The notes under the pieces were generated by a model. It did no database searches, was not told the DNA's origin, and saw nothing but the letters and a program-made list of their open reading frames with translations. The position numbers and the translations under genes are program-made. This document shows, piece by piece, positions 16,846 to 25,956 of a stretch of 64,000 bases of DNA. Source of the stretch: Sagittula stellata E-37. Lineage in GTDB: Bacteria > Pseudomonadota > Alphaproteobacteria > Rhodobacterales > Rhodobacteraceae. The number at the start of each line of letters is the position of its first letter. The first letter of the stretch is position 1. Location: the NCBI RefSeq assembly GCF_039724765.1, contig NZ_CP155729.1, positions 806,001 to 870,000 of the forward strand, in the 5' to 3' direction.

Positions 16846-18174
16846 ATGCTGACCGTCCTTGCCCATCCCGTCTACAGCCGCCTCTTCGCCGCGCAGGTGA
16901 TCGCCCTGCTGGGCACCGGGCTGATGACCGTCGCCCTTGGCCTCCTGGCCTACGACCTGGCCGGAGACCGTGCGGGTGCCGTGCTGGGCACCGCGCTTGC
17001 CATCAAGATGATCGCCTACGTGGGGCTTGCCCCGCTGGCCAACGCCGCCGCCGAACGCCTGCCCCGCAAGGCCGTGCTGATCGGCGCCGACCTTCTGCGC
17101 GCCGCCGTGGCGCTGGCGCTGCCCTTCATCGACGCGGTCTGGCAGGTCTACGTGCTGATCTTCGTGCTGCAGGCCGCCTCCGCCACCTTCACCCCGGCCT
17201 TCCAGGCGCTGATCCCGGACATCCTGCCGGACGAAGCCGCCTATACCCGCGCCCTGTCGCTGTCCCGGCTGGCGTACGACCTCGAAAACCTCGTCAGCCC
17301 GACCATTGCGGGCCTTCTGCTGCTGGTCATGAGCTACCACGGCCTTTTTGCGGGCACCGTCGTGGGGTTCGCCGCCTCCGCGCTGCTTGTCGGTGTCACG
17401 CCGCTGCCCGCGCGGAGGAAGGCCACGCGCCGCAGCTTTGCCGACCGGCTGACCCGGGGCGTGCGCATCTACCTCGCCACGCCCCGGCTTCGCGGCCTAT
17501 TGGCGCTGAACCTCGCGGCGGCGTCGGGCGGCGCGTTCGTCATCGTCAACACCGTGGTCATCGTCCGTGCGGCCTATGGCGGGACGGAGGCCGACGTCGC
17601 CTATGCCCTCGCGGCCTTCGGAGCGGGCTCGATGCTGATCGCGCTGGCCCTGCCGCGCCTGCTCGACACGCTCGCCGACCGCTCGGTGATGATGACCGCC
17701 GCCTCGCTTCTGGCGGCGGTGACGCTTGGCCACGGCCTGTGGCGGCTGACCGGCGGTGCCGTGCCATGGGCCGCCCTGCTCGGGCTCTGGGCGCTGAACG
17801 GGGTGCTCTACTCGGCGATCCTGACGCCGTCGGGGCGGCTCTTGCGGCGATCTTCCAGATCGCAGGACCGGCCCGCGCTCTTTGCCGCGCAATTCGCGCT
17901 GTCGCACGCCTGCTGGTTGTTGACCTACCCGATGGCCGGATGGGGCGGGAACGCCTTCGGCATGACGGCTGCTCTCCTGCTGCTGGGCGGGCTGGCGACT
18001 GTCGGAGTGCTGGCGGGCAGTCGGGTCTGGCCCGCTGGCGACCCGTCCGAACTGGCGCACGACCACCCGGACCTGCCGCCCGACCATCCGCACCTGAAAG
18101 CCCACGGAGGCGCGCGTCACCGCCACGTCTTCGTCATCGACGACGAACATCGCGCCTGGCCGTCACACGGCTGA
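16846..18174 (+). CDS. MFS transporter with a histidine-rich C-terminal tail
   Basis: A 442-residue major-facilitator protein with about twelve hydrophobic segments and the loop-2 region AERLPRKAVLIGADLLRA after helix 2. After the last helix (to about 400) a soluble tail is rich in His and Asp (HDHPDLPPDHPHLKAHGG, then RHRHVF), a pattern seen in metal-handling transporters. Substrate unknown. Two tandem copies of a 24-bp unit cover the stop codon. Transcribed alone. Confidence 0.85.
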   Translation: MLTVLAHPVYSRLFAAQVIALLGTGLMTVALGLLAYDLAGDRAGAVLGTALAIKMIAYVGLAPLANAAAERLPRKAVLIGADLLRAAVALALPFIDAVWQVYVLIFVLQAASATFTPAFQALIPDILPDEAAYTRALSLSRLAYDLENLVSPTIAGLLLLVMSYHGLFAGTVVGFAASALLVGVTPLPARRKATRRSFADRLTRGVRIYLATPRLRGLLALNLAAASGGAFVIVNTVVIVRAAYGGTEADVAYALAAFGAGSMLIALALPRLLDTLADRSVMMTAASLLAAVTLGHGLWRLTGGAVPWAALLGLWALNGVLYSAILTPSGRLLRRSSRSQDRPALFAAQFALSHACWLLTYPMAGWGGNAFGMTAALLLLGGLATVGVLAGSRVWPAGDPSELAHDHPDLPPDHPHLKAHGGARHRHVFVIDDEHRAWPSHG

Positions 18175-18208
18175 ACGGAGCTGTCGTCACACGGCTGAGC
18201 GGACATGT
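18161..18208. repeat. two tandem 24-bp direct repeats over the MFS stop codon
   Basis: Units at 18161-18184 and 18185-18208 begin CGTCACACGGCTGA and match at 21 of 24 positions. The first contains the MFS stop codon. Probably a small slippage duplication. Confidence 0.7.
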
Positions 18209-18243
18209 CTCCGCAAGGCAGGCCCGGTCCGCAAAGGCTGGCG

Positions 18244-18561
18244 TCAGAATGTCGCCGCCACCTCGTACAGCACCGGTTCGAAGCTGCGGCACAGCGTGTT
18301 GAACCGCTTGTTGTGCGCCCGCATCTCCTCCGACCGGAGCATCTTGAGAAAGTCCTCCCGGTGCCGCCACTGCGAATAGTTGGCGATCCGCGTCTGCGCA
18401 TCGTTGACGTGCAGCGCCGCCGCGACGAACCCCGGCTGCTTCGAGATGAAGCCGGCATAGGCCTCCTTCAGCGCATCCAGCAGGTCCTCGCAGTTGCCGG
18501 GGCTCGTTTCGAAGGTGGTGATGACCGTCTGGCGGTCGGTAGTCTCGTTGATCTGGGGCAT
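18244..18561 (-). CDS. antibiotic biosynthesis monooxygenase (ABM) family protein
   Basis: A 105-residue single ABM/ferredoxin-like domain protein: TVITTFETSPGNCEDLLDALKEAYAGF, then the conserved RIANYSQWRHREDFLKML. The family contains small dimeric cofactor-free oxygenases and haem-degrading enzymes; the substrate is not evident. The start is taken at the ATG at 18561, with AGGAGG upstream; the frame is open to 18597. No operon partner. Confidence 0.8.
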   Translation of the reverse strand: MPQINETTDRQTVITTFETSPGNCEDLLDALKEAYAGFISKQPGFVAAALHVNDAQTRIANYSQWRHREDFLKMLRSEEMRAHNKRFNTLCRSFEPVLYEVAATF

Positions 18562-18750
18562 GGGTGTGGTCCTCCTGACTGCAGCTTTGCACAGCATGTG
18601 CCGTGTCCCAAGTGTCCCGTTGCCCGGCCAACACCCCGGATTAACCCTTAAAATCTTGACATCCGCAGTGGCCCTGGGACACTAAACACCCAATCCAAGA
18701 CAACCGGCACGGCAAACGTGCCACGGGCAGCATCACGGGACAGGCACAGC

Positions 18751-19458
18751 ATGAGCAGCATTGCACGAATCGAGGAGTCGCTCCGCGAGACGATCATTTC
18801 GCGGCCCGACATGATCCTCGACGACAAGGATCTCATGCACGCCCTGATTGCAGCGAACGAACGGGCCATGGGCGGCAACATCGTCGACCTGCGCGGGATT
18901 GCCATGGAACGGCTGGAGGCCCGGCTCGACCGGCTTGAGGACACCCACCGTTCGGTCATCGCCGCCGCCTACGAGAACCTCGCCGGCACCAACCAGATTC
19001 ACCGCGCGATCCTGCGGATGCTCGACCCGCTCGAATTCGAACCCTTCCTGAAGGACCTCGGCGGCGAGGTCGCGCAGATCCTGCGTGTCGACGTCATCAA
19101 GCTGGTGCTGGAAAGCAAGCAGAACGACCGCGAACCGGCGATCCGTCGACTGGGCGATGTGCTGTCGGTCGCCGAACCCGGCTTTGTCGAGGATTTCATC
19201 GCCTCGGGCCGCGAGGCGCCGATCCGCCCCGTCACCCTTCGTCAGATCAGCCACGGCGACGGACGGGTCTATGGCACACGGGCAGAGTTCATCCGGTCGG
19301 AGGCCTGCCTGAAGCTCGACTTCGGACCCGGCCGTCTGCCTGGCCTCCTGGTCATGGGCTCCGAGGATCCGCACCAGTTCACGCCGCAGCAGGGCACCGA
19401 TCTGCTCGCCTTCTTCGCGGGCGTCTTCGAACGTTCCATGCGGCGCTGGCTGAACTGA
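18751..19458 (+). CDS. DUF484 family protein
   Basis: A 235-residue protein with an N-terminal helical part (coiled coil around residues 45-75: IAMERLEARLDRLEDTHR) and a C-terminal GAF-like half (about 90-235). This is the DUF484 arrangement. In many proteobacteria DUF484 lies immediately upstream of xerC, as here (89-bp gap), although its function is not established. The ATG at 18751 was chosen over an in-frame GTG at 18718 because the family starts close to the SIARIEE segment. Confidence 0.85.
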   Translation: MSSIARIEESLRETIISRPDMILDDKDLMHALIAANERAMGGNIVDLRGIAMERLEARLDRLEDTHRSVIAAAYENLAGTNQIHRAILRMLDPLEFEPFLKDLGGEVAQILRVDVIKLVLESKQNDREPAIRRLGDVLSVAEPGFVEDFIASGREAPIRPVTLRQISHGDGRVYGTRAEFIRSEACLKLDFGPGRLPGLLVMGSEDPHQFTPQQGTDLLAFFAGVFERSMRRWLN

Positions 19459-19547
19459 CCGCAAAGCGGGCGCACACCGCCCGCCACACCACAGGCGCTG
19501 CCAGCCTGACCACAGCATCCCGGGGGACAGACGCGAAAGGCAGCGCC

Positions 19548-20474
19548 ATGACGCTCGACATTTCACCCGCCGCCCGCACAGCTCTTGCCGACTGGCTGGA
19601 CCATGCGAAGGCGTTGCGCGAGGCTTCCGACAACACGATCACCGCCTACCGGGCCGATGTGATCGACTTCATCGCCTTCCTCACCCAGCACCACGCCGAA
19701 CCGCAGGGGCTTGCCCCGCTCGCCCGCGTCACGACCTCGGACATGCGTGCGTGGATGGCCCACCTCCGGCGCACCGAGATCGGCCCCCGCTCCATGGCGC
19801 GCAAGCTGTCGGCGGTAAAGACGTTCTACCGCTGGCTCGCCGACCGCGAGGGGTTCGAACCCACCGCCGTGCTTGCCACTCGCGCGCCGAAATTCCAGAA
19901 GAAGCTGCCCCGTCCGCTGTCGGAAGAGGCCGCCCGGGCCATGATCGACACGGTAGAGATCCAGTCCACGACAAGCTGGCAGGGCGCCCGCGACGCCGCC
20001 GTGGTGACGCTGCTCTATGGCTGTGGCCTGCGGATTTCCGAGGCGCTTTCTCTGACCGGGCGCCACCTTCCGCTGACCGACAGTTTGCGTATCGTGGGCA
20101 AGGGCAACAAGGAGCGCGTCGTCCCGGTCCTGCCGGTCGCCCGCCGCGCGGTCGAAACCTACCTCAGCCTCTGCCCCTTTCCGCCGGAACGCGATGTGGC
20201 GCTGTTCCGGGGCGCGCGCGGGGGCCCTCTGAACCCGCGTCTGATCGCCAAGGTTACCGAGCAGGCCCGGATGCAGCTTGGCCTGCCCGCGACGGCCACG
20301 CCGCACGCCATGCGCCACAGCTTTGCCACGCACCTGCTGCATGCGGGCGGCGACCTGCGTGCGATCCAGGAACTGCTGGGCCACGCCAGCCTGTCGACCA
20401 CGCAGGCCTATACCGCCGTCGATCAGGTCCACCTGATGAAGATCTACGACGCCTGCCATCCAAAGGCGGGCTGA
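19548..20474 (+). CDS. xerC: tyrosine recombinase XerC
   Basis: A 308-residue tyrosine recombinase with an N-terminal SAM-like core-binding domain (about 10-105) and a catalytic domain carrying R162, K185, H253, R256, H279 and nucleophile Y288. With XerD it resolves chromosome dimers at dif before cell division. Length, the DUF484 neighbour and the absence of phage genes favour the housekeeping XerC over an integrase. An ATG with GAAAGGCAGC upstream is the only good start. Confidence 0.92.
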   Translation: MTLDISPAARTALADWLDHAKALREASDNTITAYRADVIDFIAFLTQHHAEPQGLAPLARVTTSDMRAWMAHLRRTEIGPRSMARKLSAVKTFYRWLADREGFEPTAVLATRAPKFQKKLPRPLSEEAARAMIDTVEIQSTTSWQGARDAAVVTLLYGCGLRISEALSLTGRHLPLTDSLRIVGKGNKERVVPVLPVARRAVETYLSLCPFPPERDVALFRGARGGPLNPRLIAKVTEQARMQLGLPATATPHAMRHSFATHLLHAGGDLRAIQELLGHASLSTTQAYTAVDQVHLMKIYDACHPKAG

Positions 20475-20840
20475 AACGCCTGAAGACTCCCATCGCTGAA
20501 TTTGTGCTGCGCGGGAAGCTGCCGTTCGGTTGAAGGTCGGCTTTGTCCCGCAAATCTGACCCCGACGTCATGCCGATGCCGCCACAGGACCTGCGGGGAT
20601 GTCGGTCGGGAGCCCTCTTGTCCGCGGGGCGCAGCAGGGCTTTTTCAGAGTATTGAGCCGTCGTCGACCGGGCGATCCGGGGCCTTGGCGCTATGTCGGT
20701 TCGAGGCCAGATGCGTGAAGCCGCCAAACGCATGGCGCATCGCGGGCGGCGCGCGACTGTCTTCGGACCCCCGAGGTCATGCGCATATGGCCGGCCCGGC
20801 GAGATGCCGTACAAGATGCGACCCAAGGCGTTCTTGAGGG

Positions 20841-20869
20841 TGGACACTTCACGGTCGCTTTGCTAGAGA
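20841..20869 (+). promoter_or_regulatory. candidate promoter of the rplB operon
   Basis: TGGACA (20841-20846), a 17-bp spacer, then TAGAGA (20864-20869). Predicted start near 20876, leaving a leader of about 150 nt with a hairpin at its 5' end. Confidence 0.45.
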
Positions 20870-20884
20870 CCGCCATCCGCAACG

Positions 20885-20913
20885 GCCCCGGATTCGTCCG
20901 GGGCTTCGCTTTT
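20885..20913 (+). terminator. UUCG-capped hairpin in the rplB leader
   Basis: GCCCCGGA-TTCG-TCCGGGGC is a perfect 8-bp stem with a TTCG tetraloop, followed by TTCGCTTTT. It is either a terminator of upstream transcription or an attenuator at the very start of the rplB leader. Confidence 0.6.
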
Positions 20914-21026
20914 GCGCGGTGCGGACAGCGAATCGGGCACCTTCGGGGGCCTATACCTCTGGCCACCTTCGGGGGGCTATTACATAAGCCGGGCAACCGG
21001 CTGCTAGCTAACGGAAGACAGAAAGC

Positions 21027-21869
21027 ATGGCACTCAAGTCGTACAAGCCGACGACGCCGGGCCAGCGCGGGCTGGTGCTGATCGACCGTTCGGAGCTGTA
21101 CAAAGGACGCCCCGTCAAGGCCCTCACCGAGGGTCTGACGAAGTCGGGCGGCCGGAACAACACCGGACGTATCACCTCCCGCCGTCGTGGCGGTGGCGCA
21201 AAGCGTCTCTACCGGATCGTCGATTTCAAGCGGAACAAGTTCGACGTGAACGGCATCGTCGTTCGCATTGAATACGACCCGAACCGCACCGCATTCATCG
21301 CACTGGTCCAGTATGATGATGGTGAACAAGCCTACATCCTCGCGCCCCAGCGCCTCGGCATCGGCGACAAGGTGGTTTCCTCCGCCAAGGCCGACATCAA
21401 GCCGGGCAACTGCATGCCGTTCTCGGGCATGCCGATCGGGACGATCGTCCACAACATCGAGCTGAAGCCCGGCAAGGGCGGCCAGATCGCACGCGCCGCG
21501 GGCACCTACGCCCAGTTCGTCGGCCGCGACGGTGGCTACGCACAGATCCGCCTGTCCTCGGGCGAACTGCGCATGGTCCGTCAGGAGTGCATGGCGACCG
21601 TCGGTGCGGTGTCGAACCCCGACAACTCGAACCAGAACTACGGTAAAGCGGGCCGTATGCGCCACAAGGGCATCCGTCCTTCCGTCCGCGGTGTCGTGAT
21701 GAACCCGATCGACCACCCGCACGGCGGTGGTGAAGGCCGGACTTCCGGCGGTCGTCACCCGGTGACGCCGTGGGGCAAGCCGACCAAGGGCAAGAAGACC
21801 CGCAACACGAACAAGGCGTCGCAAAAGCTTATCATCCGCTCGCGCCACGCCAAGAAGAAGGGTCGCTGA
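21027..21869 (+). CDS. rplB: 50S ribosomal protein L2
   Basis: A 280-residue L2. Landmarks are the N-terminal [16 protein letters not shown], the central [22 protein letters not shown], and the C-terminal [21 protein letters not shown], which contains the histidine near the peptidyl-transferase centre. First gene of the rplB-rpsS-rplV-rpsC-rplP unit; the rest of a normal S10 operon upstream is missing in this location. GGAAGACAGAAAGC precedes the ATG. Confidence 0.98.
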   Translation: MALKSYKPTTPGQRGLVLIDRSELYKGRPVKALTEGLTKSGGRNNTGRITSRRRGGGAKRLYRIVDFKRNKFDVNGIVVRIEYDPNRTAFIALVQYDDGEQAYILAPQRLGIGDKVVSSAKADIKPGNCMPFSGMPIGTIVHNIELKPGKGGQIARAAGTYAQFVGRDGGYAQIRLSSGELRMVRQECMATVGAVSNPDNSNQNYGKAGRMRHKGIRPSVRGVVMNPIDHPHGGGEGRTSGGRHPVTPWGKPTKGKKTRNTNKASQKLIIRSRHAKKKGR

Positions 21870-21872
21870 TAT

Positions 21873-22151
21873 ATGGCACGCTCTGTTTGGAAAGGCCCCT
21901 TCGTCGACGCTTACGTCCTGAAGAAGGCCGAGAAATCGAAGGAATCCGGCAAGAACGAGGTCATCAAGATCTGGTCGCGCCGCTCCACCATCCTGCCGCA
22001 CTTCGTTGGTCTCACCTTTGGTGTGTACAACGGCCACAAGCACATCCCGGTCAACGTGACCGAGGACATGATCGGCCAGAAGTTCGGTGAATACGCTCCG
22101 ACCCGCACCTACTACGGTCACGCGGCGGACAAGAAAGCCAAGAGGAAGTAA
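21873..22151 (+). CDS. rpsS: 30S ribosomal protein S19
   Basis: A 92-residue S19 ([20 protein letters not shown], then [22 protein letters not shown]). It binds 16S rRNA in the head of the 30S subunit with S13. It starts 3 bp after rplB and is followed 3 bp later by rplV. Confidence 0.98.
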   Translation: MARSVWKGPFVDAYVLKKAEKSKESGKNEVIKIWSRRSTILPHFVGLTFGVYNGHKHIPVNVTEDMIGQKFGEYAPTRTYYGHAADKKAKRK

Positions 22152-22154
22152 GCC

Positions 22155-22535
22155 ATGGGCAAGGATAAGAATCCCCGCCGCGTGGCGGACAACGAAGCGA
22201 TGGCGAAACTGCGCATGCTGCGCACCTCGCCGCAGAAGCTGAACCTCGTCGCGGCGCTTATTCGCGGCAAGAAGGTCGAGAAGGCCCTTACGGACCTGAC
22301 CTTCTCCAAGAAGCGGATCTCGCAGGACGTGAAGAAGTGCCTTCAGTCCGCCATCGCCAACGCCGAGAACAACCACGGTCTGGACGTCGACGAACTGGTC
22401 GTCGCCGAGGCCTATGTGGGCAAGAACCTTGTGATGAAGCGCGGTCGTCCGCGTGCCCGTGGCCGCTTTGGCCGCATCAACAAGCCGTTCTCGGAGATCA
22501 CCATCAAGGTGCGTCAGGTTGAGGAGCAAGCCTAA
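22155..22535 (+). CDS. rplV: 50S ribosomal protein L22
   Basis: A 126-residue L22, with [22 protein letters not shown] near the start and the exit-tunnel hairpin [21 protein letters not shown] near the end. It lines the nascent-chain tunnel and is a known site of macrolide-resistance changes. Its stop overlaps the rpsC start by one base. Confidence 0.98.
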   Translation: MGKDKNPRRVADNEAMAKLRMLRTSPQKLNLVAALIRGKKVEKALTDLTFSKKRISQDVKKCLQSAIANAENNHGLDVDELVVAEAYVGKNLVMKRGRPRARGRFGRINKPFSEITIKVRQVEEQA

Positions 22536-23257
22536 TGGGTAACAAGACCAATCCGATCGGGATGCGCCTCCAGATCAACCGGACCTGGGATTCGCGTTGG
22601 TACGCGGACACCAAGGATTACGGCGATCTGCTGCTGGAAGATCTGCGCATTCGCGACTTCATCCACACGGAATGCAAGCAGGCCGGTATCGCCCGCGTGA
22701 TCATCGAACGCCCCCACAAGAAGTGCCGTGTGACCATTCACACCGCGCGTCCGGGCGTGATCATCGGCAAGAAGGGTGCGGACATCGAGGTTCTTCGCAA
22801 GAAGATTGCCAACATGACCGACTCCGAGCTGCACCTCAACATCGTTGAAGTGCGCAAGCCGGAACTGGACGCAACGCTGGTCGGCGAATCCATCGCCCAG
22901 CAGCTCGAGCGCCGGGTTTCCTTCCGCCGCGCGATGAAGCGGGCCGTGCAGAACGCCATGCGCATGGGCGCCCTGGGTATCCGGGTGAACGTCGCAGGCC
23001 GTCTGGGTGGCGCGGAAATCGCACGGACCGAATGGTACCGCGAAGGCCGCGTGCCGCTGCACACGCTGCGCGCCGACATCGATTATGCCAACATCGAGGC
23101 GACCACGCCTTACGGCATCATCGGTATCAAGGTCTGGATCTTCAAGGGCGAGATCATGGAACATGATCCCCAGGCCCGTGACCGGAAGAGCCAGGAAATC
23201 CAGGACGGCCCGGCACCTCGCGGTGCAGGCGGCGGTCGTCGTGACGACCGGAGGTAA
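22535..23257 (+). CDS. rpsC: 30S ribosomal protein S3
   Basis: A 240-residue S3 with the KH domain ([16 protein letters not shown]) and the C-terminal domain [31 protein letters not shown] basic/glycine tail ([14 protein letters not shown]) extends beyond the core. It forms part of the mRNA entry site. Translation is coupled to rplV through a one-base overlap. Confidence 0.98.
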   Translation: MGNKTNPIGMRLQINRTWDSRWYADTKDYGDLLLEDLRIRDFIHTECKQAGIARVIIERPHKKCRVTIHTARPGVIIGKKGADIEVLRKKIANMTDSELHLNIVEVRKPELDATLVGESIAQQLERRVSFRRAMKRAVQNAMRMGALGIRVNVAGRLGGAEIARTEWYREGRVPLHTLRADIDYANIEATTPYGIIGIKVWIFKGEIMEHDPQARDRKSQEIQDGPAPRGAGGGRRDDRR

Positions 23258-23259
23258 TC

Positions 23260-23673
23260 ATGCTTCAGCCGAAACGCACTAAATTCCGGAAGGCCTTCAA
23301 AGGCCGGATCAAGGGTGAGGCGAAGGGCGGTTCCGACCTGAACTTCGGTCACTACGGTCTGAAGGCCACCGAGCCGGAGCGTGTCACCGCACGCCAGATC
23401 GAAGCAGCCCGCCGTGCCATGACGCGTCACATGAAGCGTCAGGGCCGCGTCTGGATCCGCATCTTCCCGGACACCCCGGTGACCGCGAAGCCCATCGAAG
23501 TTCGTATGGGTAAGGGTAAAGGCTCTGTCGACCGTTGGGTCTGCAAGGTGAAGCCCGGTCGCGTGATGTTCGAGATCGACGGCGTCGCTGAGGACATCGC
23601 CCGCGAGGCGCTTCGTCTCGCCGCGATGAAGCTGCCGATCAAGACCCGCGTCGTGGTTCGCGAGGACTGGTAA
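23260..23673 (+). CDS. rplP: 50S ribosomal protein L16
   Basis: A 137-residue L16 ([19 protein letters not shown] ... [24 protein letters not shown]). It organises the A-site side of the 50S subunit. In most bacteria rpmC and rpsQ follow at once; here the transcript ends at a terminator and 5.3 kb of other genes intervene. Confidence 0.98.
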   Translation: MLQPKRTKFRKAFKGRIKGEAKGGSDLNFGHYGLKATEPERVTARQIEAARRAMTRHMKRQGRVWIRIFPDTPVTAKPIEVRMGKGKGSVDRWVCKVKPGRVMFEIDGVAEDIAREALRLAAMKLPIKTRVVVREDW

Positions 23674-23709
23674 GCCCGGTCCTTCCGCTCTCGCGGTTGA
23701 AATCTTTGA

Positions 23710-23738
23710 AACCCCGCCGGGACCCGGCGGGGTTTTTT
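23710..23738 (+). terminator. terminator after rplP
   Basis: AACCCCGCC-GGGACCC-GGCGGGGTT followed by a run of six T. A textbook intrinsic terminator 36 bp after the rplP stop, separating the first ribosomal piece from the accessory block. Confidence 0.92.
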
Positions 23739-23891
23739 CGTGAGCAGGGAGACATTTTTGCGCCGTTTCGTGCCCACACGTAGAGGTTGACGTAGCGTCG
23801 GCCTCGTTGCGTTCGAATGTAACAGTTTTAATTCAATCTCATGACGTTCCTGTCTTACCCGTTGTGTCTTGTCTGAGGTTCCCTTTCTTCC

Positions 23892-24593
23892 ATGTCGAGC
23901 TACGCTTACCGCCGCAGTCCGGTCTATTACTGGCACCCGACCCGTTGGATCAAAGCCGTTGAGGCGCATGTCCCGCACAAGGCCCTGCGGGACATGATCA
24001 ACCGTGCCAGGTTCGGCGATGTGGTGCCGCTTTCGGATTCCGCGATCTACGTGGACCCTGCGAACGTACGCTTTGAATACACGGGCGGGAACCGGCTGCG
24101 GCTGAGGCGACAGGACAGCGCGCGCGTCGTCGGTGGCAACTGGGATCAGAACCGCGGCGAAATCGGCGAAACGATCCGCATGCAAAGCTGCCGGATGCGG
24201 TTCTTCGAAGGCGCGGACTGGGAAGAGACGCCAATGTATCAAAGGCTTCTGCGCCAGATCGGCGAAGGAAAGAAGCCGGATGGCTGTGCTTCGGTCGCGG
24301 ATTTGCGGCGGCGCTTTGCCGGCATCGACCTTCTCAAGGCCCGGACACTGGCAGAGGGGCGTTTCCTCAACCGCGAAGAGCTGCCCGAGAACTTCCGCAG
24401 AGAGCACGGCGGCATCCTGCTGCATATCGCGCGCGACGGAACGCTGCTGCGGTCGGGCGGGGCGGGGCATCGCTTTGCCATCGCGCGCCTGCTGAACCTG
24501 CCGGAGATCCCGGCCCAGATCGGCGCGATCCACCGCGAGGCGGTCGACAACGGTGTGCTGGCGTCGCTGCGGCGGACCAGTCGGCTGACCTAA
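23892..24593 (+). CDS. orphan protein with a ParB/sulfiredoxin-like segment
   Basis: A 233-residue protein I do not recognise by name. It is probably cytoplasmic: no signal peptide or membrane segment. The last third has HIARDGTLLRSGGAGHRFAIARLL followed by IPAQIGAIHREA. The pattern (short hydrophobic strand, turn, GG-x-GHR-x-AIA) resembles the G-x-HR box of ParB/Srx-fold NTP-dependent proteins, but the family match is a guess. The 5' flank (23740-23890) is visibly more AT-rich than the ribosomal genes. First gene of the block inserted between rplP and rpmC. Function unknown. Confidence 0.65.
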   Translation: MSSYAYRRSPVYYWHPTRWIKAVEAHVPHKALRDMINRARFGDVVPLSDSAIYVDPANVRFEYTGGNRLRLRRQDSARVVGGNWDQNRGEIGETIRMQSCRMRFFEGADWEETPMYQRLLRQIGEGKKPDGCASVADLRRRFAGIDLLKARTLAEGRFLNREELPENFRREHGGILLHIARDGTLLRSGGAGHRFAIARLLNLPEIPAQIGAIHREAVDNGVLASLRRTSRLT

Positions 24594-24612
24594 GGCACTT
24601 GGGGAAAGGCGG

Positions 24613-25809
24613 TCAGGCGGCTGCCGCCCCCCGGCTCAGGAAATTCAGCGGAACGGGTGAGGTGCCCGCGCCCGTGACGATCACATCGTCCGCCGTCAGG
24701 CCGCTTGCGCCGCTCAACGTCAGGATGACGTCGCGATTGGCCACATCGGTGGAGTCTATCTCGTAGACAAGACGGACGACGGTGGAGAGGGGGGCAGCGC
24801 CGGAGGGCGCCGTTTCCTCCAGCTCGATGGCGGCGAGGGTGAATTGGTTGGCGTTTGTCGTTCCGTCGATCAGCAGCAGGTCTTCGCCCGCCGAGAAATC
24901 CGTGATCGTGCCGATATCCACCTGCACCGTGCCGTCCGCGAGTGTCGAGACCGACGCAGGTGGCGTATCGGAGAGATCGATCCCGCCCGGTGCGACGATG
25001 AGGTCGAAGATGTCCGCGCCGTCTCCGCCCGTGACCTGGACGCCTGCCTCCCACTGCTGGATCGGTGGGGTGACGGCGTTGATGACGATTTGGTCGCTGC
25101 CGTCGCCGCCATCGACTTCGGTCGGCGAGGTGGCCGACGGGTTGGCGAAAAGCAGATCGTTGCCCGCACCGCCGTCGACCCGGCCGCCGTCCATCAGGGC
25201 AGAGATCGTGTCCGCCCCGTCGCCGCCCTGGATGTCGGACCCGGCGCTTCCCTCGGATGAGGCGATGGAGACCAGATCGTCGCCCGTGCCTGCGTCGATG
25301 GAGGCGCCGTCATGCCGCCCGGATATCGTGTCGTTGCCGGCATCGCCGGTCAGGGTCGAGTCGATCGTGTGGGCGTCGATCAGGTCGTTCCCATCCCCGC
25401 CGGACACGCGCGCGCCGTCGAGAAGCTGCGCTTCAAGTTCCACCGGATCGGTCGTGCCATCGTAGAGGTCGATCAGGTCGTCGCCCGCGCCTGTCGATAT
25501 GTCCAGCCCGGGGCCCGCCGGGCCGTCAAGGCTGATGGTGTCGGGGCCATCGGTGCCGGTCAGCATACCGCCCGCGGTCACGTCGCCCGGATCCTCTTCG
25601 CCCGGGTCTTCTTCATCGGTGGGGGTGCCGCCGCCGGTATCGTCGCCCGTGTCGAAATCGAAGCTGCCGCCGGTGTCCGTATCCTCCGCGGCGGTGTCAT
25701 CTCCTTCGCCGGAGCCATCGTCGTCGTCCGAGCTGGTGTAATTGTCCTGGTTGACCGCGACGGCAAAGAGGCCGAAACCGACAAGGCCGAGTAGAATGAG
25801 TGGCGACAT
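24613..25809 (-). CDS. RTX-repeat calcium-binding protein with N-terminal anchor
   Basis: A 398-residue protein. It begins with one hydrophobic helix (MSPLILLGLVGFGLFAVAV), then an acidic, low-complexity linker (about 25-85), then at least seven RTX-like nonapeptides with GGDGNDLID or GGDGADTIS pattern (about 140-290), and a C-terminal beta-rich part. RTX repeats form Ca2+-bound parallel beta-rolls outside the cell. No type I secretion genes are nearby, and the N-terminal helix suggests export as a membrane-anchored or cleaved protein. The start at 25809 has GAGAGGG upstream; another ATG at 25830 is possible, and the open frame continues far upstream without meaning. Confidence 0.85.
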   Translation of the reverse strand: MSPLILLGLVGFGLFAVAVNQDNYTSSDDDDGSGEGDDTAAEDTDTGGSFDFDTGDDTGGGTPTDEEDPGEEDPGDVTAGGMLTGTDGPDTISLDGPAGPGLDISTGAGDDLIDLYDGTTDPVELEAQLLDGARVSGGDGNDLIDAHTIDSTLTGDAGNDTISGRHDGASIDAGTGDDLVSIASSEGSAGSDIQGGDGADTISALMDGGRVDGGAGNDLLFANPSATSPTEVDGGDGSDQIVINAVTPPIQQWEAGVQVTGGDGADIFDLIVAPGGIDLSDTPPASVSTLADGTVQVDIGTITDFSAGEDLLLIDGTTNANQFTLAAIELEETAPSGAAPLSTVVRLVYEIDSTDVANRDVILTLSGASGLTADDVIVTGAGTSPVPLNFLSRGAAAA

Positions 25810-25956
25810 CTGAACCCTCTCTATAGACATGCGGCGAAGCGAATCCCCCATCTGTTTCGGGGTAACATCCATTAGCTTAAAGTTGTGTGCACGTCCGGCC
25901 AATGCCGGCCTTCTGACCGGACCGCGCCACCCCACGCAGCGAAGACGGAGGCCAAG

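Larger units (their letters stand above)
20475..21026. other. 552-bp region upstream of rplB
   Basis: No credible gene. It holds a weak terminator-like repeat near 20610-20645 (AGCCCT ... AGGGCT then TTTTT), probably ending the xerC transcript, and a candidate promoter at 20841-20869. A UUCG-capped hairpin follows at 20885-20913. Two copies of CACCTTCGGGGG-C/G-CTAT (20938-20954 and 20964-20980) lie just before the rplB leader end. The upstream S10-operon genes rpsJ, rplC, rplD and rplW are absent here. Confidence 0.6.

Noticed and set aside
19850..19870. GGTTCGAACCC resembling a tRNA T-loop
   Set aside because: It lies within xerC coding sequence with no acceptor or anticodon stem around it.
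19548..20474. Tyrosine recombinase as a sign of a mobile element
   Set aside because: All XerC features and the DUF484 neighbour are present; no attachment-site repeats, excision gene or phage genes are seen.
20690..20715. GGTTCGAGGCC as a possible tRNA T-arm upstream of rplB
   Set aside because: The flanking bases do not pair into a T-stem and no other tRNA arms can be drawn.
20254..20847. Minus-strand frame starting MSTLKNALGRILYG upstream of rplB
   Set aside because: It extends antisense into xerC, is very Arg/Pro-rich and has no recognisable domain or clear ribosome site.
20691..22529. 612-residue open frame antisense to rplB-rplV
   Set aside because: It is the shadow of biased third positions in the ribosomal genes; the protein is low in hydrophobic order and has no family motif.
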